Positions 34,791-43,900 of a stretch of 64,000 bases of DNA are shown here, piece after piece. Origin of the DNA: an uncultured Lachnospiraceae bacterium (GTDB lineage: Bacteria > Bacillota > Clostridia > Lachnospirales > Lachnospiraceae); contig CAMWLG010000003.1 in NCBI GenBank assembly GCA_947175035.1, forward strand, positions 1 to 64,000, read 5' to 3'. The stretch's first letter is position 1. Each line of letters begins with the position of its first letter. The translations under genes and the position numbers were made by a program. The notes beneath the pieces were generated by a model. That model searched no databases. It saw only the letters and a program-made list of their open reading frames with translations, and was not told the DNA's origin.

Positions 34791-36309
34791 GAATTCCATT
34801 AATTTGTATTTGAAAAAGAATGAATTTGGGGAGTACCGTGTGCCCGTGGTGAGACAGCGCCCCATCTTCCTGTTGGGGGCGCCCGGCATCGGCAAGACGG
34901 CGATTATGGAGCAGATTGCCCAGGAGCTTGGCGTGGCGCTGGTATCATATTCCATGACTCACCACACCAGACAGTCCGCGCTGGGGCTTCCCTTTATCAC
35001 CCAGAAAAATTTCGGCGGCAAGGAATATAATGTCTCCGAGTACACGATGAGCGAGATTATTGCCTCCATATATGACACGATGGAGGAGAGCGGGATTAAG
35101 GAGGGGATTTTGTTTTTGGACGAGATTAACTGCGTGTCCGAGACATTGGCTCCCTCCATGCTGCAATTCCTGCAATACAAGGTGTTTGGCAGACATCAGG
35201 TGCCGGAGGGGTGGGTGATTGTCACTGCGGGAAATCCGCCCGAATACAATAAATCGGTGCGGGAATTTGATGTGGTGACCATGGATCGTCTAAAGCTCTT
35301 GGAGGTGGAGCCGGACTTGCGCATCTGGAAAGAGTATGCGAGGGAGCGTAGGCTTCATCCTGCCATTGTCAATTTTTTGGATTTGAAGAAGGATTATTTT
35401 TACTGCATGGAAATGACCACGAAGGGGCGAAGCTTTGTGACGGCGAGAGGCTGGGAGGATTTGTCCCAGATGCTTTTTCTCTATGAGGAGGATCAACTTC
35501 CCGTGGAGGAGAACCTTGTGGGGCAGTATATTCGCAATGACCGCATTGTGAAGGAATTTACCGCCTATTACGATCTTTTTAATAAGTATAAGAAGGATTA
35601 TCAGATCAATGAGATTCTGGAGGGCAGGGCGCCTGAGCAGGCAATCGTGAGAGCCAGGGAGGCATCTTTTGACGAAAGGCTTTCGCTCTTGGGGATGCTG
35701 CTGGACAGGGTGCAGGTGGATATGAAGGAAGTGATGGAGCAGGCGGCCTATCTGACGGATTTGCTGGTACTGTTAAAGGCAGTGAAATCCAAGGCAGCAC
35801 AGATGAGCGTGGAGCAGGTGATCGCCCAGCTGGAGCAGATGGCAGAGGGAAGAAAAAAGCTTCTTGAGAATCTTCAAACCGCGAATTCCCTCTCTGACGC
35901 GGAGCGGAAGAAGCATCTGTTGATTCTACGCTTTCTGGAGGAACGGAGGAAGGAGCTTTACACGGGGGATATTGCAACAGGGGATGCGGCCTTTGCCTTC
36001 CTGAAAGAAAAGTATGATGCGGATGTGGCAGGGATGAGACAGGAGACAGTTAGGGTGCAGGGAGAGCTTGCTGCACTGTTTGGTTTTGTGGAGGAAGCGT
36101 TTTCCCAGGACGGGGCGGGCGGTGCTGTCAAGATCTCCGGCAACGAAATGCTGATTTTGGTGACAGAGCTTACGGTGGATAACGCCAGTGCGCAGTTTAT
36201 AGCAACCTTCGGAAGCCCCGAGTATCAGAGGCACAATCAGGAATTGATGCTCAGCGAGAGAAGCGAGGATATCAAGGCACAGATTGCAGAGTTAGATCTT
36301 ACAGTCTGA
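34759..36309 (+). CDS. MoxR-like AAA+ ATPase
   Basis: A 516-residue AAA+ protein. Walker A GAPGIGKT at about 40-47, Walker B ILFLDEIN with the DE pair at about 121-122, and a sensor-1-type TAGNPPEYN. After the ATPase core (to about residue 260) there is a long helical extension not seen in minimal MoxR proteins. MoxR ATPases act as chaperones together with VWA proteins on specific targets, and the VWA gene directly overlaps upstream. GGAGG 6 nt before the ATG supports the start. The target may be the LRR protein that follows 20 nt downstream. Confidence 0.85.
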   Translation: MNIKQAKEYIKNSINLYLKKNEFGEYRVPVVRQRPIFLLGAPGIGKTAIMEQIAQELGVALVSYSMTHHTRQSALGLPFITQKNFGGKEYNVSEYTMSEIIASIYDTMEESGIKEGILFLDEINCVSETLAPSMLQFLQYKVFGRHQVPEGWVIVTAGNPPEYNKSVREFDVVTMDRLKLLEVEPDLRIWKEYARERRLHPAIVNFLDLKKDYFYCMEMTTKGRSFVTARGWEDLSQMLFLYEEDQLPVEENLVGQYIRNDRIVKEFTAYYDLFNKYKKDYQINEILEGRAPEQAIVRAREASFDERLSLLGMLLDRVQVDMKEVMEQAAYLTDLLVLLKAVKSKAAQMSVEQVIAQLEQMAEGRKKLLENLQTANSLSDAERKKHLLILRFLEERRKELYTGDIATGDAAFAFLKEKYDADVAGMRQETVRVQGELAALFGFVEEAFSQDGAGGAVKISGNEMLILVTELTVDNASAQFIATFGSPEYQRHNQELMLSERSEDIKAQIAELDLTV

Positions 36310-36329
36310 TGGGAGAGAGGTGAGATTCG

Positions 36330-37238
36330 ATGGCTCAGGAAGCGGAATATGAGATCCCCGGAGGGAGTTTGTATTATGAGCGTCAAGAGCTTCCGGGCGG
36401 GGGGAGCGGCATTTGTATCACTCGTCTGCAAGGAACCCTGGGAGAAGTGGATATTCCGGAGTGTATCGAATCCTGCCCGGTGGTTTCTATTGCCAGGAAA
36501 GCTTTTCTCAGCAAGAAAAACCTGCGCAGGGTGACGGTTCCCGCAAGTGTGACGGAGGTGGGAGATTGGGCGTTTGCCTATTGCGACAATTTACACACGG
36601 TGATTTTTGGGGCAGCAGGGGAATTAGGCTTTGGCAAATCCGTATTCATGGATTGCGGGAGTCTGCATTTTTTGTATATGAAAAATGGGGATGAAACCAC
36701 TGCGGCATTGTTGGCGGCGGCTGTCACCACGGCGGGAGCTCCCTATCTGTTAAACCTTTCCGAGGCGGGAAGCGAGGAATGGCTGGGAAAATGGGACGCC
36801 AGGATGTTGACTGTTTTGCATGGCGCGGACAATGAGGGGTATTCCAAGCAGGTGCTTTGCGGCGAGGAGGACTATGGCAGTACAGACTTGGCTGCTTATG
36901 AGAGCGGGCAGAGGAAAATCAAAGTGCGCCTGCTTTTGCTGCGGCTTTTGTATTCCAGGGGATTACGGGAGGAGCACAGGCAGGAGATGGAGGCGTATTT
37001 GCGCCGGCTTACCAAGGGCTGTGTTCATGATGAGACGTGGCAGGTGGTGCTTGCGGAGCACGGGGAGGATTCGGAGTATTATCACTTGTTCGCAGAGCTT
37101 GGGTGTGTCAACGAGGATAATTTTGAAGCGCTGCTTTCGGACGTGGGCGGCGACTATCCGGAGTTAAAGGCGTATCTCATGCGATACAAGGAGGAGCAGC
37201 TTGGTTATACGGACTTTTTTGCGGGGCTGGATCTGTGA
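36330..37238 (+). CDS. BspA-type leucine-rich repeat protein
   Basis: A 302-residue protein without signal peptide. The first half has LRR_5-type repeats (VDIPECIESCPVVSIARKAF, then LRRVTVPASVTEVGDWAF, then LHTVIFGAAGELGFGKSVF). The second half (about 170-302) is helical and unrecognised. Absence of a secretion signal suggests a cytoplasmic role. As third gene of the VWA-MoxR operon it may be a substrate or adaptor of that pair. GAGAGGTGAG lies upstream of the ATG. Confidence 0.75.
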   Translation: MAQEAEYEIPGGSLYYERQELPGGGSGICITRLQGTLGEVDIPECIESCPVVSIARKAFLSKKNLRRVTVPASVTEVGDWAFAYCDNLHTVIFGAAGELGFGKSVFMDCGSLHFLYMKNGDETTAALLAAAVTTAGAPYLLNLSEAGSEEWLGKWDARMLTVLHGADNEGYSKQVLCGEEDYGSTDLAAYESGQRKIKVRLLLLRLLYSRGLREEHRQEMEAYLRRLTKGCVHDETWQVVLAEHGEDSEYYHLFAELGCVNEDNFEALLSDVGGDYPELKAYLMRYKEEQLGYTDFFAGLDL

Positions 37239-37249
37239 CAACGGTTCAG
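37238..37249. repeat. Divergent single arm of the dispersed repeat family
   Basis: ACAACGGTTCAG, 9 of 12 positions as in GTAACAGTTCAG, directly after the LRR gene stop. No partner arm found. Confidence 0.25.
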
Positions 37250-37273
37250 CCATAGCGGTATTTTCTTAATTGT

Positions 37274-37289
37274 TTTTGAATATTCAAAA
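37274..37289. promoter_or_regulatory. Perfect 16-bp palindrome upstream of the UDP-sugar operon
   Basis: TTTTGAATATTCAAAA is a perfect palindrome, followed at once by a second small one (ATTCG/CGAAT around 37291). Both lie 65-80 nt before the pyrophosphorylase start, where an operator could sit. An extended -10-like TGCTATGCT lies just downstream. Confidence 0.35.
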
Positions 37290-37354
37290 TAATTCGTGAC
37301 GAATGGAGATAGTTGTGCTATGCTTGAACAAATATTAAGGGAGTGTGGAAGAGT

Positions 37355-38587
37355 ATGAGTATGACGCTGGAACAGGCACAGGCGAAGCTGGAGCGTTATG
37401 GACAGCAGCATGTGCTGAAATATTATGAGGAATTGTCGGGCGAGCAGAGACAGGTTTTGCTTGCCCAGATTGAGTCTACGGATATGAGTATCCTGGAGGC
37501 TTGTCTGCACAAGGAGGAGTTGGCGAAGAAAGGGGTAATCACACCTTTGGCGGCCATGCAGCTTGACGAGATTGCAGCCAATCGGGAGAGCTACACGAGA
37601 ACGGGAACCACGGCGATCAAGGCGGGCAAGGTCGGCGCGGTACTGTTGGCGGGCGGTATGGGAACCAGACTGGGCTCTGATGACCCGAAGGGTATGTACA
37701 ATGTGGGTGTTACAAGAGAGCTTTATATCTTCCAGTGTTTGATCAATAATCTCATGGATGTGGTGAAACAGACTGACACATGGATTCATCTCTTTGTGAT
37801 GACCAGCGACAAGAATCATGACGCAACTGTCGGTTTTCTGAAAGAGAAAAATTTCTTCGGCTATCAGGCGGAGTATATTCACTTTTTTAAGCAGGAGATG
37901 GCGGCCGCCACAGATTATCAGGGGAAGATTTATTTGGAGGAAAAGGGCAGGCTTTCCACTTCTCCCAACGGAAACGGCGGGTGGTTTATCTCCCTGCAGA
38001 GGAACGGGCTGCTTGATCTGGTGCATGAGAAGGGCATTGAGTGGTTGAATGTCTTTGCGGTGGACAATGTGCTGCAACGCATTGCTGACCCTTGCTTTGT
38101 GGGGGCGGTGATTGAGAAGGACTGCGTGGTAGGCGCCAAGGTGGTGCGCAAAAACGCTCCCGATGAAAAGGTGGGCGTTATGTGTCTGGAGGATGGCAGA
38201 CCCTCTATCGTGGAATATTATGAGCTCACGGACGAGATGCGGGAGGCTCGGGATGAGAAGGGGGATTATGCCTATTATTTCGGTGTGATTTTGAATTATT
38301 TATTTAAGGTGAAGGATTTGGAACAGATGATGGCCTCCAATATGCCGCTGCATATTGTGGAGAAGCAGATTCCCTATCTGGACGAGGCGGGGGAGCTGGT
38401 GAAGCCGGAGCAGCCCAATGGCTATAAATTTGAAAATCTGGTGTTGGATATGATTCATCAATTGGATTCCTGCCTGCCCTTTGAGGTAGAGCGGGAGCGG
38501 GAGTTCGCGCCAATCAAGAATGCCACGGGGGTGGATTCCGTGGAAAGCGCAAGAGAACTTTTGAAGAAAAATGGTGTCGTGCTGTAG
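37355..38587 (+). CDS. UAP-like UDP-N-acetylhexosamine (or UDP-glucose) pyrophosphorylase
   Basis: A 410-residue nucleotidyltransferase of the UDPGP family. [22 protein letters not shown] (from about residue 97) is the UTP-binding loop in its eukaryote-like UAP form, and [18 protein letters not shown] near the end is also UAP-like. It makes a UDP-sugar from UTP and a sugar 1-phosphate, most likely UDP-GlcNAc/GalNAc, though UDP-glucose cannot be excluded. UDP-GlcNAc is the entry point of the PseB pathway in this window. ATG at 37355 or 37361, both behind AAGGGAG/GGAAGAG. In an operon with galE. Confidence 0.78.
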   Translation: MSMTLEQAQAKLERYGQQHVLKYYEELSGEQRQVLLAQIESTDMSILEACLHKEELAKKGVITPLAAMQLDEIAANRESYTRTGTTAIKAGKVGAVLLAGGMGTRLGSDDPKGMYNVGVTRELYIFQCLINNLMDVVKQTDTWIHLFVMTSDKNHDATVGFLKEKNFFGYQAEYIHFFKQEMAAATDYQGKIYLEEKGRLSTSPNGNGGWFISLQRNGLLDLVHEKGIEWLNVFAVDNVLQRIADPCFVGAVIEKDCVVGAKVVRKNAPDEKVGVMCLEDGRPSIVEYYELTDEMREARDEKGDYAYYFGVILNYLFKVKDLEQMMASNMPLHIVEKQIPYLDEAGELVKPEQPNGYKFENLVLDMIHQLDSCLPFEVEREREFAPIKNATGVDSVESARELLKKNGVVL

Positions 38588-38607
38588 GGTGCGGGGAAGG
38601 AGAGCGT

Positions 38608-39624
38608 ATGAAGATTTTAGTGACGGGGGGTGCGGGCTTTATTGGAAGCCACACTGTGGTGGAGCTGCAGGAGGCAGGTTTCGACACAGTAGTGTTGGAT
38701 AACCTGTGCAATGCCAGCGAGAAATCCTTGAAGCGTGTGGAGGCCATCACGGGAAAGAGCGTTCCTTTTTATAAGGCTGATATTCTGGACAGGGAAGCCC
38801 TAGAGCAGATTTTTGCAAAGGAGCAGATTGACGCAGTGATTCATTTTGCCGGATTGAAGGCGGTAGGGGAGTCCGTGCAGAAGCCCTGGGAGTATTATGA
38901 GAACAATATTGCGGGGACTTTGACTCTGGTGGATGTGATGAGAAAGCATGGAGTGAAAAATATTATTTTCTCATCCAGCGCAACGGTTTATGGCAACCCC
39001 GCGTTTATCCCCATCACTGAGGAATGCCCCAAGGGACAATGCACCAACCCTTATGGCTGGACGAAGTCCATGTTGGAACAGATCCTCTCGGATATTCAGA
39101 AGGCTGACCCGGAGTGGAATGTGATTTTGCTGCGCTATTTTAATCCCATCGGTGCACATAAGAGCGGTACGATGGGGGAGAATCCCAACGGCATCCCCAA
39201 CAATCTGATGCCCTATATCACACAGGTGGCAGTGGGGAAGTTGAAGGAGCTGGGTGTGTTTGGCAATGATTACGATACGCCGGACGGCACGGGTGTGAGA
39301 GACTACATTCATGTGGTGGATTTGGCGAGAGGCCATGTGAAGGCGCTGCAAAAGATCGAGGAAAAGGCAGGGTTAAAGATCTACAACCTGGGAACCGGCG
39401 TGGGCTATAGCGTGCTGGATATTGTGAAGAATTTTGAGGAAGCCACGGGCGTGAAGATTCCCTATTCCATCAAACCCAGACGCGCGGGCGACATCGCGAC
39501 CTGCTATTCCGACGCGAGCAAGGCGAAGGAGGAGCTTGGCTGGGAGGCCGAGTACGGCATCCGGGAGATGTGTGAGGATTCCTGGCGGTGGCAGAAGAAC
39601 AATCCTAACGGGTATGAGGATTAA
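38608..39624 (+). CDS. galE: UDP-glucose 4-epimerase
   Basis: A 338-residue short-chain dehydrogenase-type epimerase: NAD-binding [17 protein letters not shown], catalytic YGWTK (YxxxK) and [12 protein letters not shown], all classical GalE motifs, at the usual length. It interconverts UDP-glucose and UDP-galactose and possibly the N-acetyl forms. It lies 20 nt after the pyrophosphorylase with GGAGAG before the ATG, so the pair forms a UDP-sugar supply operon. Converges with the hemolysin III gene. Confidence 0.93.
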   Translation: MKILVTGGAGFIGSHTVVELQEAGFDTVVLDNLCNASEKSLKRVEAITGKSVPFYKADILDREALEQIFAKEQIDAVIHFAGLKAVGESVQKPWEYYENNIAGTLTLVDVMRKHGVKNIIFSSSATVYGNPAFIPITEECPKGQCTNPYGWTKSMLEQILSDIQKADPEWNVILLRYFNPIGAHKSGTMGENPNGIPNNLMPYITQVAVGKLKELGVFGNDYDTPDGTGVRDYIHVVDLARGHVKALQKIEEKAGLKIYNLGTGVGYSVLDIVKNFEEATGVKIPYSIKPRRAGDIATCYSDASKAKEELGWEAEYGIREMCEDSWRWQKNNPNGYED

Positions 39625-39642
39625 GGATGATATAATAAACAA

Positions 39643-40293
39643 TTATGCCACATAAAGATACATGAAGATAAAGTGGCACAGGCTGCCGCCCATGACAAAG
39701 AGATGGAATACTTCATGGGAGCCAAAAGTCTTGTGCGTGGCATTAAAAAGCGGGAGTTTTAAGGCATAGATTACACCGCCTACGGTGTAAATAATGCCTC
39801 CCGCGAGAAGCCACAAAAACGCCGCAGTGGGCAGGGTATTCCACAGCTGTCCGAATACAAGCACACATACCCAGCCCATGGCGATATAAATCATTGAGGA
39901 AAACCACTTGGGGCATGTGACCCAGAATGCCTTGATCGTCATGCCTACAAGGGCGATGCCCCATACAAGAGTCAATAACGGATATCCCAGTTGACCGTCC
40001 AGAACGATAAGGCATACCGGTGTGTAAGAGCCGGCAATCAGGACAAAAATCATCATATGGTCTATTTTCTTGAAAATCTGTAAAGCTTTGCCGGACAGGT
40101 TGACACTGTGATAAGTGGCACTGGCTCCGTAAAGAAGTATCATGCTGCTGATAAAAATCGTCATAGCGGCGAAGTTAGCTCCCCCCGAAGAAAGCCCGGC
40201 CTTGACTAAAAGCGGCACAGCCGCAAAAATTGCCATGATCATAGCGATAAAATGTGTGATAGCACTTCCCGGTTCTCTAATCGTAATATTCAT
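39643..40293 (-). CDS. Hemolysin III / PAQR-family membrane protein
   Basis: A 216-residue protein with seven membrane helices. EPGSAITHFIAMIMA at the start, SATYHSVNLS (conserved Ser and His), the FKKIDHMMIF segment and SHEVFHLFVMGGSLCHF with the conserved histidines are the family signature. PAQR proteins carry a zinc site in the membrane; the bacterial function is unclear. GAGGA lies upstream on the minus strand. Two promoters are visible upstream. Confidence 0.92.
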   Translation of the reverse strand: MNITIREPGSAITHFIAMIMAIFAAVPLLVKAGLSSGGANFAAMTIFISSMILLYGASATYHSVNLSGKALQIFKKIDHMMIFVLIAGSYTPVCLIVLDGQLGYPLLTLVWGIALVGMTIKAFWVTCPKWFSSMIYIAMGWVCVLVFGQLWNTLPTAAFLWLLAGGIIYTVGGVIYALKLPLFNATHKTFGSHEVFHLFVMGGSLCHFIFMYLYVA

Positions 40294-40353
40294 AATTATC
40301 CTCCTCTACCGTCAGGACATCGGCTCATTAGGGGCTTTGTCCCGTGTGGTTAT

Positions 40354-40382
40354 ATTATATGAAAAACAATGTGAAATATTAA
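40354..40382 (-). promoter_or_regulatory. Promoter P2 of the hemolysin III gene
   Basis: On the minus strand TTAATA (40377-40382), 17 nt, TATAAT (40354-40359), about 60 nt before the start. Confidence 0.5.
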
Positions 40383-40428
40383 CCACAAACACTACAAGTA
40401 GTTTTTAAAACTATGTTCTATAATCTGA

Positions 40429-40457
40429 ATATTACTATAGATGTTAGATATTGTCAA
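40429..40457 (-). promoter_or_regulatory. Promoter P1 of the hemolysin III gene
   Basis: On the minus strand TTGACA (40452-40457), 17 nt, TAATAT (40429-40434). The -35 is a perfect consensus. It sits just past the stop of the upstream small gene. Confidence 0.55.
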
Positions 40458-40468
40458 TGGTAAATATG

Positions 40469-40732
40469 CTAATCTTCCTCAATCACCTGAAATTCTAAAT
40501 AGTCAAAATTGACAGTTTCCATGAAGCTGTCCTGGTCAAAGCGCGTTTTGGCATGGCGCTTGAATTCTGTGATATTTTTATCCAACCAGATCGGTTGTCC
40601 CAAATCAAACTGATGGCAGACCTCCTCCAATGCCCGAAAGACCTTGTGAGTGCGGGTATCCTGATCAGTGTCTTCTATGACCGTGTCACATAACATATGG
40701 TTGTCCCGAAATTCTTTTGCCCAAATGCGCAT
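40469..40732 (-). CDS. Small conserved hypothetical protein
   Basis: An 87-residue soluble protein without known motif (MRIWAKEFRDNHM, then DTRTHKVFRALEEVC, then a C-terminal FDYLEFQVIEED). I recall close relatives in many clostridial genomes but no function. It has a strong AAGGAGG site and a good promoter, which argue that it is a real gene. It is transcribed alone, upstream of the hemolysin III gene on the same strand. Confidence 0.8.
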   Translation of the reverse strand: MRIWAKEFRDNHMLCDTVIEDTDQDTRTHKVFRALEEVCHQFDLGQPIWLDKNITEFKRHAKTRFDQDSFMETVNFDYLEFQVIEED

Positions 40733-40765
40733 GTGTAACCTCCTTATTTCAAATTTTTCTTTCTT

Positions 40766-40794
40766 ATTTTATCTTGTATGATATGGAATGGCAA
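40766..40794 (-). promoter_or_regulatory. Promoter of the 87-residue protein gene
   Basis: On the minus strand TTGCCA (40789-40794), 17 nt, TAAAAT (40766-40771). The rest of 40795-40930 is AT-rich with no gene. Confidence 0.55.
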
Positions 40795-40952
40795 TGTTTT
40801 TTGCAATGCAAACTTAATCGTAAAAGACGTGAATATACCTGTGTTTTCGGCATATACATATAAAGTGGCGGATTTACAATAGTCAAAACTGCCAACAAAA
40901 TAAAAAAAAGGATTAAAATTTTGTGAAATATATACATTTTTGTTCAGAACTG

Positions 40953-40961
40953 TGGTATAAT
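40953..40961 (+). promoter_or_regulatory. Extended -10 promoter of the RelQ-like gene
   Basis: TGGTATAAT is a perfect extended -10; no good -35. The start codon is 99 nt downstream, so the mRNA has a leader of about 90 nt, with no structure I could assign. Confidence 0.5.
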
Positions 40962-41060
40962 CAATTTATTATCAGAAATAAGGTGCCGGGTGGCAACCGA
41001 TATACACGGGAACTATATAATAACTATGGAGTTAAAGAAGGAATTGGCAAAGGAGTAAGT

Positions 41061-41705
41061 ATGGATTTAAGGGAAGTAAACGGAGAGGGCATCGACAGCT
41101 GGCAGGAGGTAACATTGGTTTACAATGCGGCTCTCAGACAGATAGAGACCAAGATGGAGATACTCAATGATGAGTTCCAGCATGTGCATCAATACAATCC
41201 CATTGAGCATATCAAGGCGCGCATCAAGACACCGGAGAGTATTGTCAAGAAGCTGAAACGCCATGGACATGAGTCAACAATCGATAATATGGTCAAGCAT
41301 GTGAATGATATTGCGGGCATCCGTGTGATTTGTTCTTTTACCTCGGATATTTACCGCATTGCGGAAATGATCAGCGAGCAGAAGGACATTCGGGTGATTT
41401 GCGTCAAGGATTATATTACATATCCCAAGCCCAGCGGCTACAAGAGTTACCACATGATAGTGACGGTGCCGGTATATCTGTCGGATCGTATTGTGGATAC
41501 CAAGGTTGAAATACAGATCCGCACGGTTGCCATGGATTTTTGGGCGAGTCTGGAGCATAAGATACATTACAAATTCGAGGGGGATGCGCCGGAGCATATT
41601 CGCAACGAATTGGTGGAGTGCGCCCATATGGTGTCGGATTTGGATGCCAGAATGCTGTCATTGAACGAGGAAATATTAAACTTAAGTCAGGTCGAGGAGT
41701 GCTGA
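41061..41705 (+). CDS. relQ: Small alarmone synthetase (RelQ/YjbM-like GTP pyrophosphokinase)
   Basis: A 214-residue RelA/SpoT synthetase domain without hydrolase or regulatory domains. RIKTPESIVKKLKRHG, DIAGIRVICSF, YPKPSGYKSYHMIV and EIQIRTVAMDFWASLEHK are the substrate-binding and catalytic motifs of small (p)ppGpp synthetases. The ATG at 41061 follows AAAGGAGTAAG; an in-frame start further upstream has no ribosome binding site. Length fits RelQ (about 210). Monocistronic. Confidence 0.9.
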   Translation: MDLREVNGEGIDSWQEVTLVYNAALRQIETKMEILNDEFQHVHQYNPIEHIKARIKTPESIVKKLKRHGHESTIDNMVKHVNDIAGIRVICSFTSDIYRIAEMISEQKDIRVICVKDYITYPKPSGYKSYHMIVTVPVYLSDRIVDTKVEIQIRTVAMDFWASLEHKIHYKFEGDAPEHIRNELVECAHMVSDLDARMLSLNEEILNLSQVEEC

Positions 41706-41728
41706 TAAAAAGTGTGATGGACAGAGGA

Positions 41729-41765
41729 GTGCCCGGATACCTTTCAGCACCCGGGCTATTATGAA
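41729..41765 (+). terminator. Possible terminator hairpin after relQ
   Basis: GCCCGG and CCGGGC are separated by 14 nt, but the following sequence (TATTATG) is not a proper T-run, so the call is weak. The rest of 41766-41940 is AT-rich and I see no gene in it. Confidence 0.35.
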
Positions 41766-41942
41766 AAAATTATCTAATGTCTTATCTGTATCTGAGATAA
41801 AGTATAGCAAGTGAATATGAACAAAGTATGAACACACTGTAAATACTTGGTTAATGTTACCAAAACATATCAGGAACAGGAGAAAAAACGTGCAATATGC
41901 ACAAAAATACTGGATATATTAACATCTTTGTTCCAATATAAG

Positions 41943-41995
41943 TTGTCAGTGTGCGGAAAAAATGGTACAATGAGTCCATATTCATGACAGGAAAG
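41943..41995 (+). promoter_or_regulatory. Promoter with shared leader motif, copy A
   Basis: TTGTCA (41943-41948), 17 nt, TACAAT (41966-41971) with TGG before the -10. The transcribed start carries GTCCATATTCA and CAGGAAA, closely matched at 53944-53978 and 54902-54936. Confidence 0.65.
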
Positions 41996-42075
41996 GTATC
42001 GTGTCAACTTTTGATTCTATGTACGCTGAAGTGTACAGAATTAAGGCACAATAGCTTGATTACGGAGGGAAATTT

Positions 42076-43290
42076 ATGGATACTTTTATGGACAAGCTGG
42101 CACAAAAATTTACTGCGCAGGAAATGATCAAGGCGAACGCGGCGGCCGAAACCGAGGAGATGAACAGATTGAGAGCGCAGGTACAGGAGTATACGGAATG
42201 CCTGAATCGCATGCAGAAGATTTGTGCAGAGATAGAGCAGACAGCCGCGGAGGCAAAGGGGAAGGTGGATTCCGCCCAGTTGAACACGGATGAGCTCAGG
42301 GTGCAGCTTTTGGAAATTCAGCAAAATATGCAGACATCCGCATTGGAGAGTGACGGTATCGGCGGGAGTGTGCTGGCGGAGCAGCTGGACGTTTTACGGA
42401 CTGCGCAGGCGGAACAGTTTGACAGCCTGCGGAGCGAGCAGACATTGCAATTCAACAGTTTACGGAACGAGCAGGCGCAGCAGATCAACAGCCTTAAAAG
42501 TGAACAGGCGCAACAGCTTGACAGTTTTAAAAGTGAGCAGGCGCAGCAGTTCAGCAGTTTTAAAAGTGAGCAGGCACAACAGCTTGACAGTTTGAAGAAT
42601 GAACAGGCGGCTCAGGTAAACAGCTTGAGAACGGATCAGACAGAACAGTTTGACAGACTGAAAAGTGCCCAGGATCTTGGCTTTCTCAATATGCAGGACG
42701 CTCAGCTCGATCAAATGGAGGGGCTGCGTGGTATCCTGGATCACCAGATCAACGGCATCAAGGATGTGCAGGCACAGCAGTTGGAGGACATTCGTGGCTT
42801 ACAGGCGCAGCAGCTTGAGAGTATCCGGGGGTTGCAGCAGAATCAGCTGGATGGCTTCAAGGGGATTCAGGATGCCCAGTTTGAAACATTGAAAGGTTCC
42901 ATCGAGGATCAGCTTGACAGTGTGCGAAGTATGGTGAAGACACAGGTGAGCGGTATTAAGAGTGGGCAAGAGAGCCAGTTGGAGAGCATTCACAGTGAAT
43001 TGGAGACACAAAAGAATCTGCTGGAGACACAGCTTGGCGAGATGAAGACGAATCTGGAGTCCCAGCTGAACAACTCCAATGAGTTTATGCACAAGGAGTG
43101 TGTGAAGGTATATCGAAATGTGCAGGCTGTGGTTGGCGAGGAAAATAATAGGCAGAGTGACAGTCTGGAACTTATGATCAGACCCGTGAACGCAAAGGTG
43201 AAGAGTGTGTTTTCCGTATCTGTTGCTGCATTGGTGTTTTCTCTGCTCAGCGTGGTACTGCAGTTGTTGAGTATGTTGAAGATTTTTTAA
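42076..43290 (+). CDS. Tail-anchored coiled-coil protein built of 11-residue repeats
   Basis: A 404-residue protein. From about residue 104 to 312 it consists of about nineteen consecutive 11-residue units of the type LDSLKSEQAQQ, with a hydrophobic residue at positions 1 and 4 and Gln at 8 and 11. Such hendecads form straight or slightly right-handed coiled coils. A single transmembrane helix closes the protein (about 375-402), with almost nothing after it, so the coil projects into the cytoplasm. Units 3-7 are near-identical at DNA level. GGAGGG lies 6 nt before the ATG. Function unknown; a spacer, scaffold or membrane-organising role is possible. Confidence 0.8.
   Translation: MDTFMDKLAQKFTAQEMIKANAAAETEEMNRLRAQVQEYTECLNRMQKICAEIEQTAAEAKGKVDSAQLNTDELRVQLLEIQQNMQTSALESDGIGGSVLAEQLDVLRTAQAEQFDSLRSEQTLQFNSLRNEQAQQINSLKSEQAQQLDSFKSEQAQQFSSFKSEQAQQLDSLKNEQAAQVNSLRTDQTEQFDRLKSAQDLGFLNMQDAQLDQMEGLRGILDHQINGIKDVQAQQLEDIRGLQAQQLESIRGLQQNQLDGFKGIQDAQFETLKGSIEDQLDSVRSMVKTQVSGIKSGQESQLESIHSELETQKNLLETQLGEMKTNLESQLNNSNEFMHKECVKVYRNVQAVVGEENNRQSDSLELMIRPVNAKVKSVFSVSVAALVFSLLSVVLQLLSMLKIF
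42451..42615 (+). repeat. 33-bp in-frame tandem repeats
   Basis: Five successive 33-bp units coding for 11-residue repeats, near-identical in DNA sequence (AGTGAGCAGGCGCAGCAG core). This is a site of likely copy-number change between strains. Confidence 0.75.
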
Positions 43291-43296
43291 GAAAGT

Positions 43297-43872
43297 ATGG
43301 TTGTTGATATGGCAAAGGAGATTTGGAAGCCGGGCAATATGCTGTATCCTCTGCCCGTTGTGATGGTGAGTGTTGCGGATCTAAATGGCAAAAATAATAT
43401 TATCACTCTGGCATGGGTGGGGACAATTTGTTCCGAGCCGCCCATGGTGTCGATTTCCGTGAGGCCGGAGAGGTATTCCTATCCAATCCTGAAGGAGACC
43501 GGTGAATTTGTCATCAACCTGACCACGAAAGAGCTGGTGTTTGCCACGGACTACTGTGGTGTGAAGAGCGGACGGGACACAGACAAGTTCAGGGAGATGA
43601 ACTTGACGGCGTATCCTGCCTCAGAGGTTAGGGCACCCTTGATTGCCGAGAGTCCGGTAAATATTGAATGCAGGGTGAGAGAGGTCAAAGCTTTAGGGTC
43701 TCACGATATGTTTTTGGCTGATGTGGTGGCTGTTCACGCAGATGAACGCTATATGGATGAGAATCACAAATTCCACTTGGATCAGGCGGAACCGATTGTC
43801 TATTCCCATGGGACGTATTTCTCCTGCGGAGAACCGCTGGGTACTTTTGGTTATAGCGTACGTAAGAAGTAG
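43297..43872 (+). CDS. Flavin reductase-family protein (FMN-binding split barrel)
   Basis: A 191-residue protein. NMLYPLPVVMVSVAD, SEPPMVSISVRPERYSYPIL and GEFVINLTTKELV are typical of the flavin reductase/DIM6-NTAB family, which binds FMN and reduces it or uses it for redox reactions. Partner unknown. The first ATG (43297) follows AAGAAAG; an alternative is 43309. It lies 6 nt after the coiled-coil gene and may be co-transcribed. A terminator follows inside the 3' end of dinB. Confidence 0.88.
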   Translation: MVVDMAKEIWKPGNMLYPLPVVMVSVADLNGKNNIITLAWVGTICSEPPMVSISVRPERYSYPILKETGEFVINLTTKELVFATDYCGVKSGRDTDKFREMNLTAYPASEVRAPLIAESPVNIECRVREVKALGSHDMFLADVVAVHADERYMDENHKFHLDQAEPIVYSHGTYFSCGEPLGTFGYSVRKK

Positions 43873-43900
43873 ATGAATTATGGAAATCAGCATTTGATCG

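Noticed and set aside
41706-42075. Riboswitch or T-box in the long leader before the coiled-coil gene
   Set aside because: Only short palindromes (such as TTATCT/AGATAA and GTGCA/TGCAC) are visible, with no conserved riboswitch core that I recognise.
42451-42615. 33-bp tandem repeats that look at first like a CRISPR array
   Set aside because: The units are contiguous without unique spacers and stay in frame in a coiled-coil gene; no cas genes are nearby.
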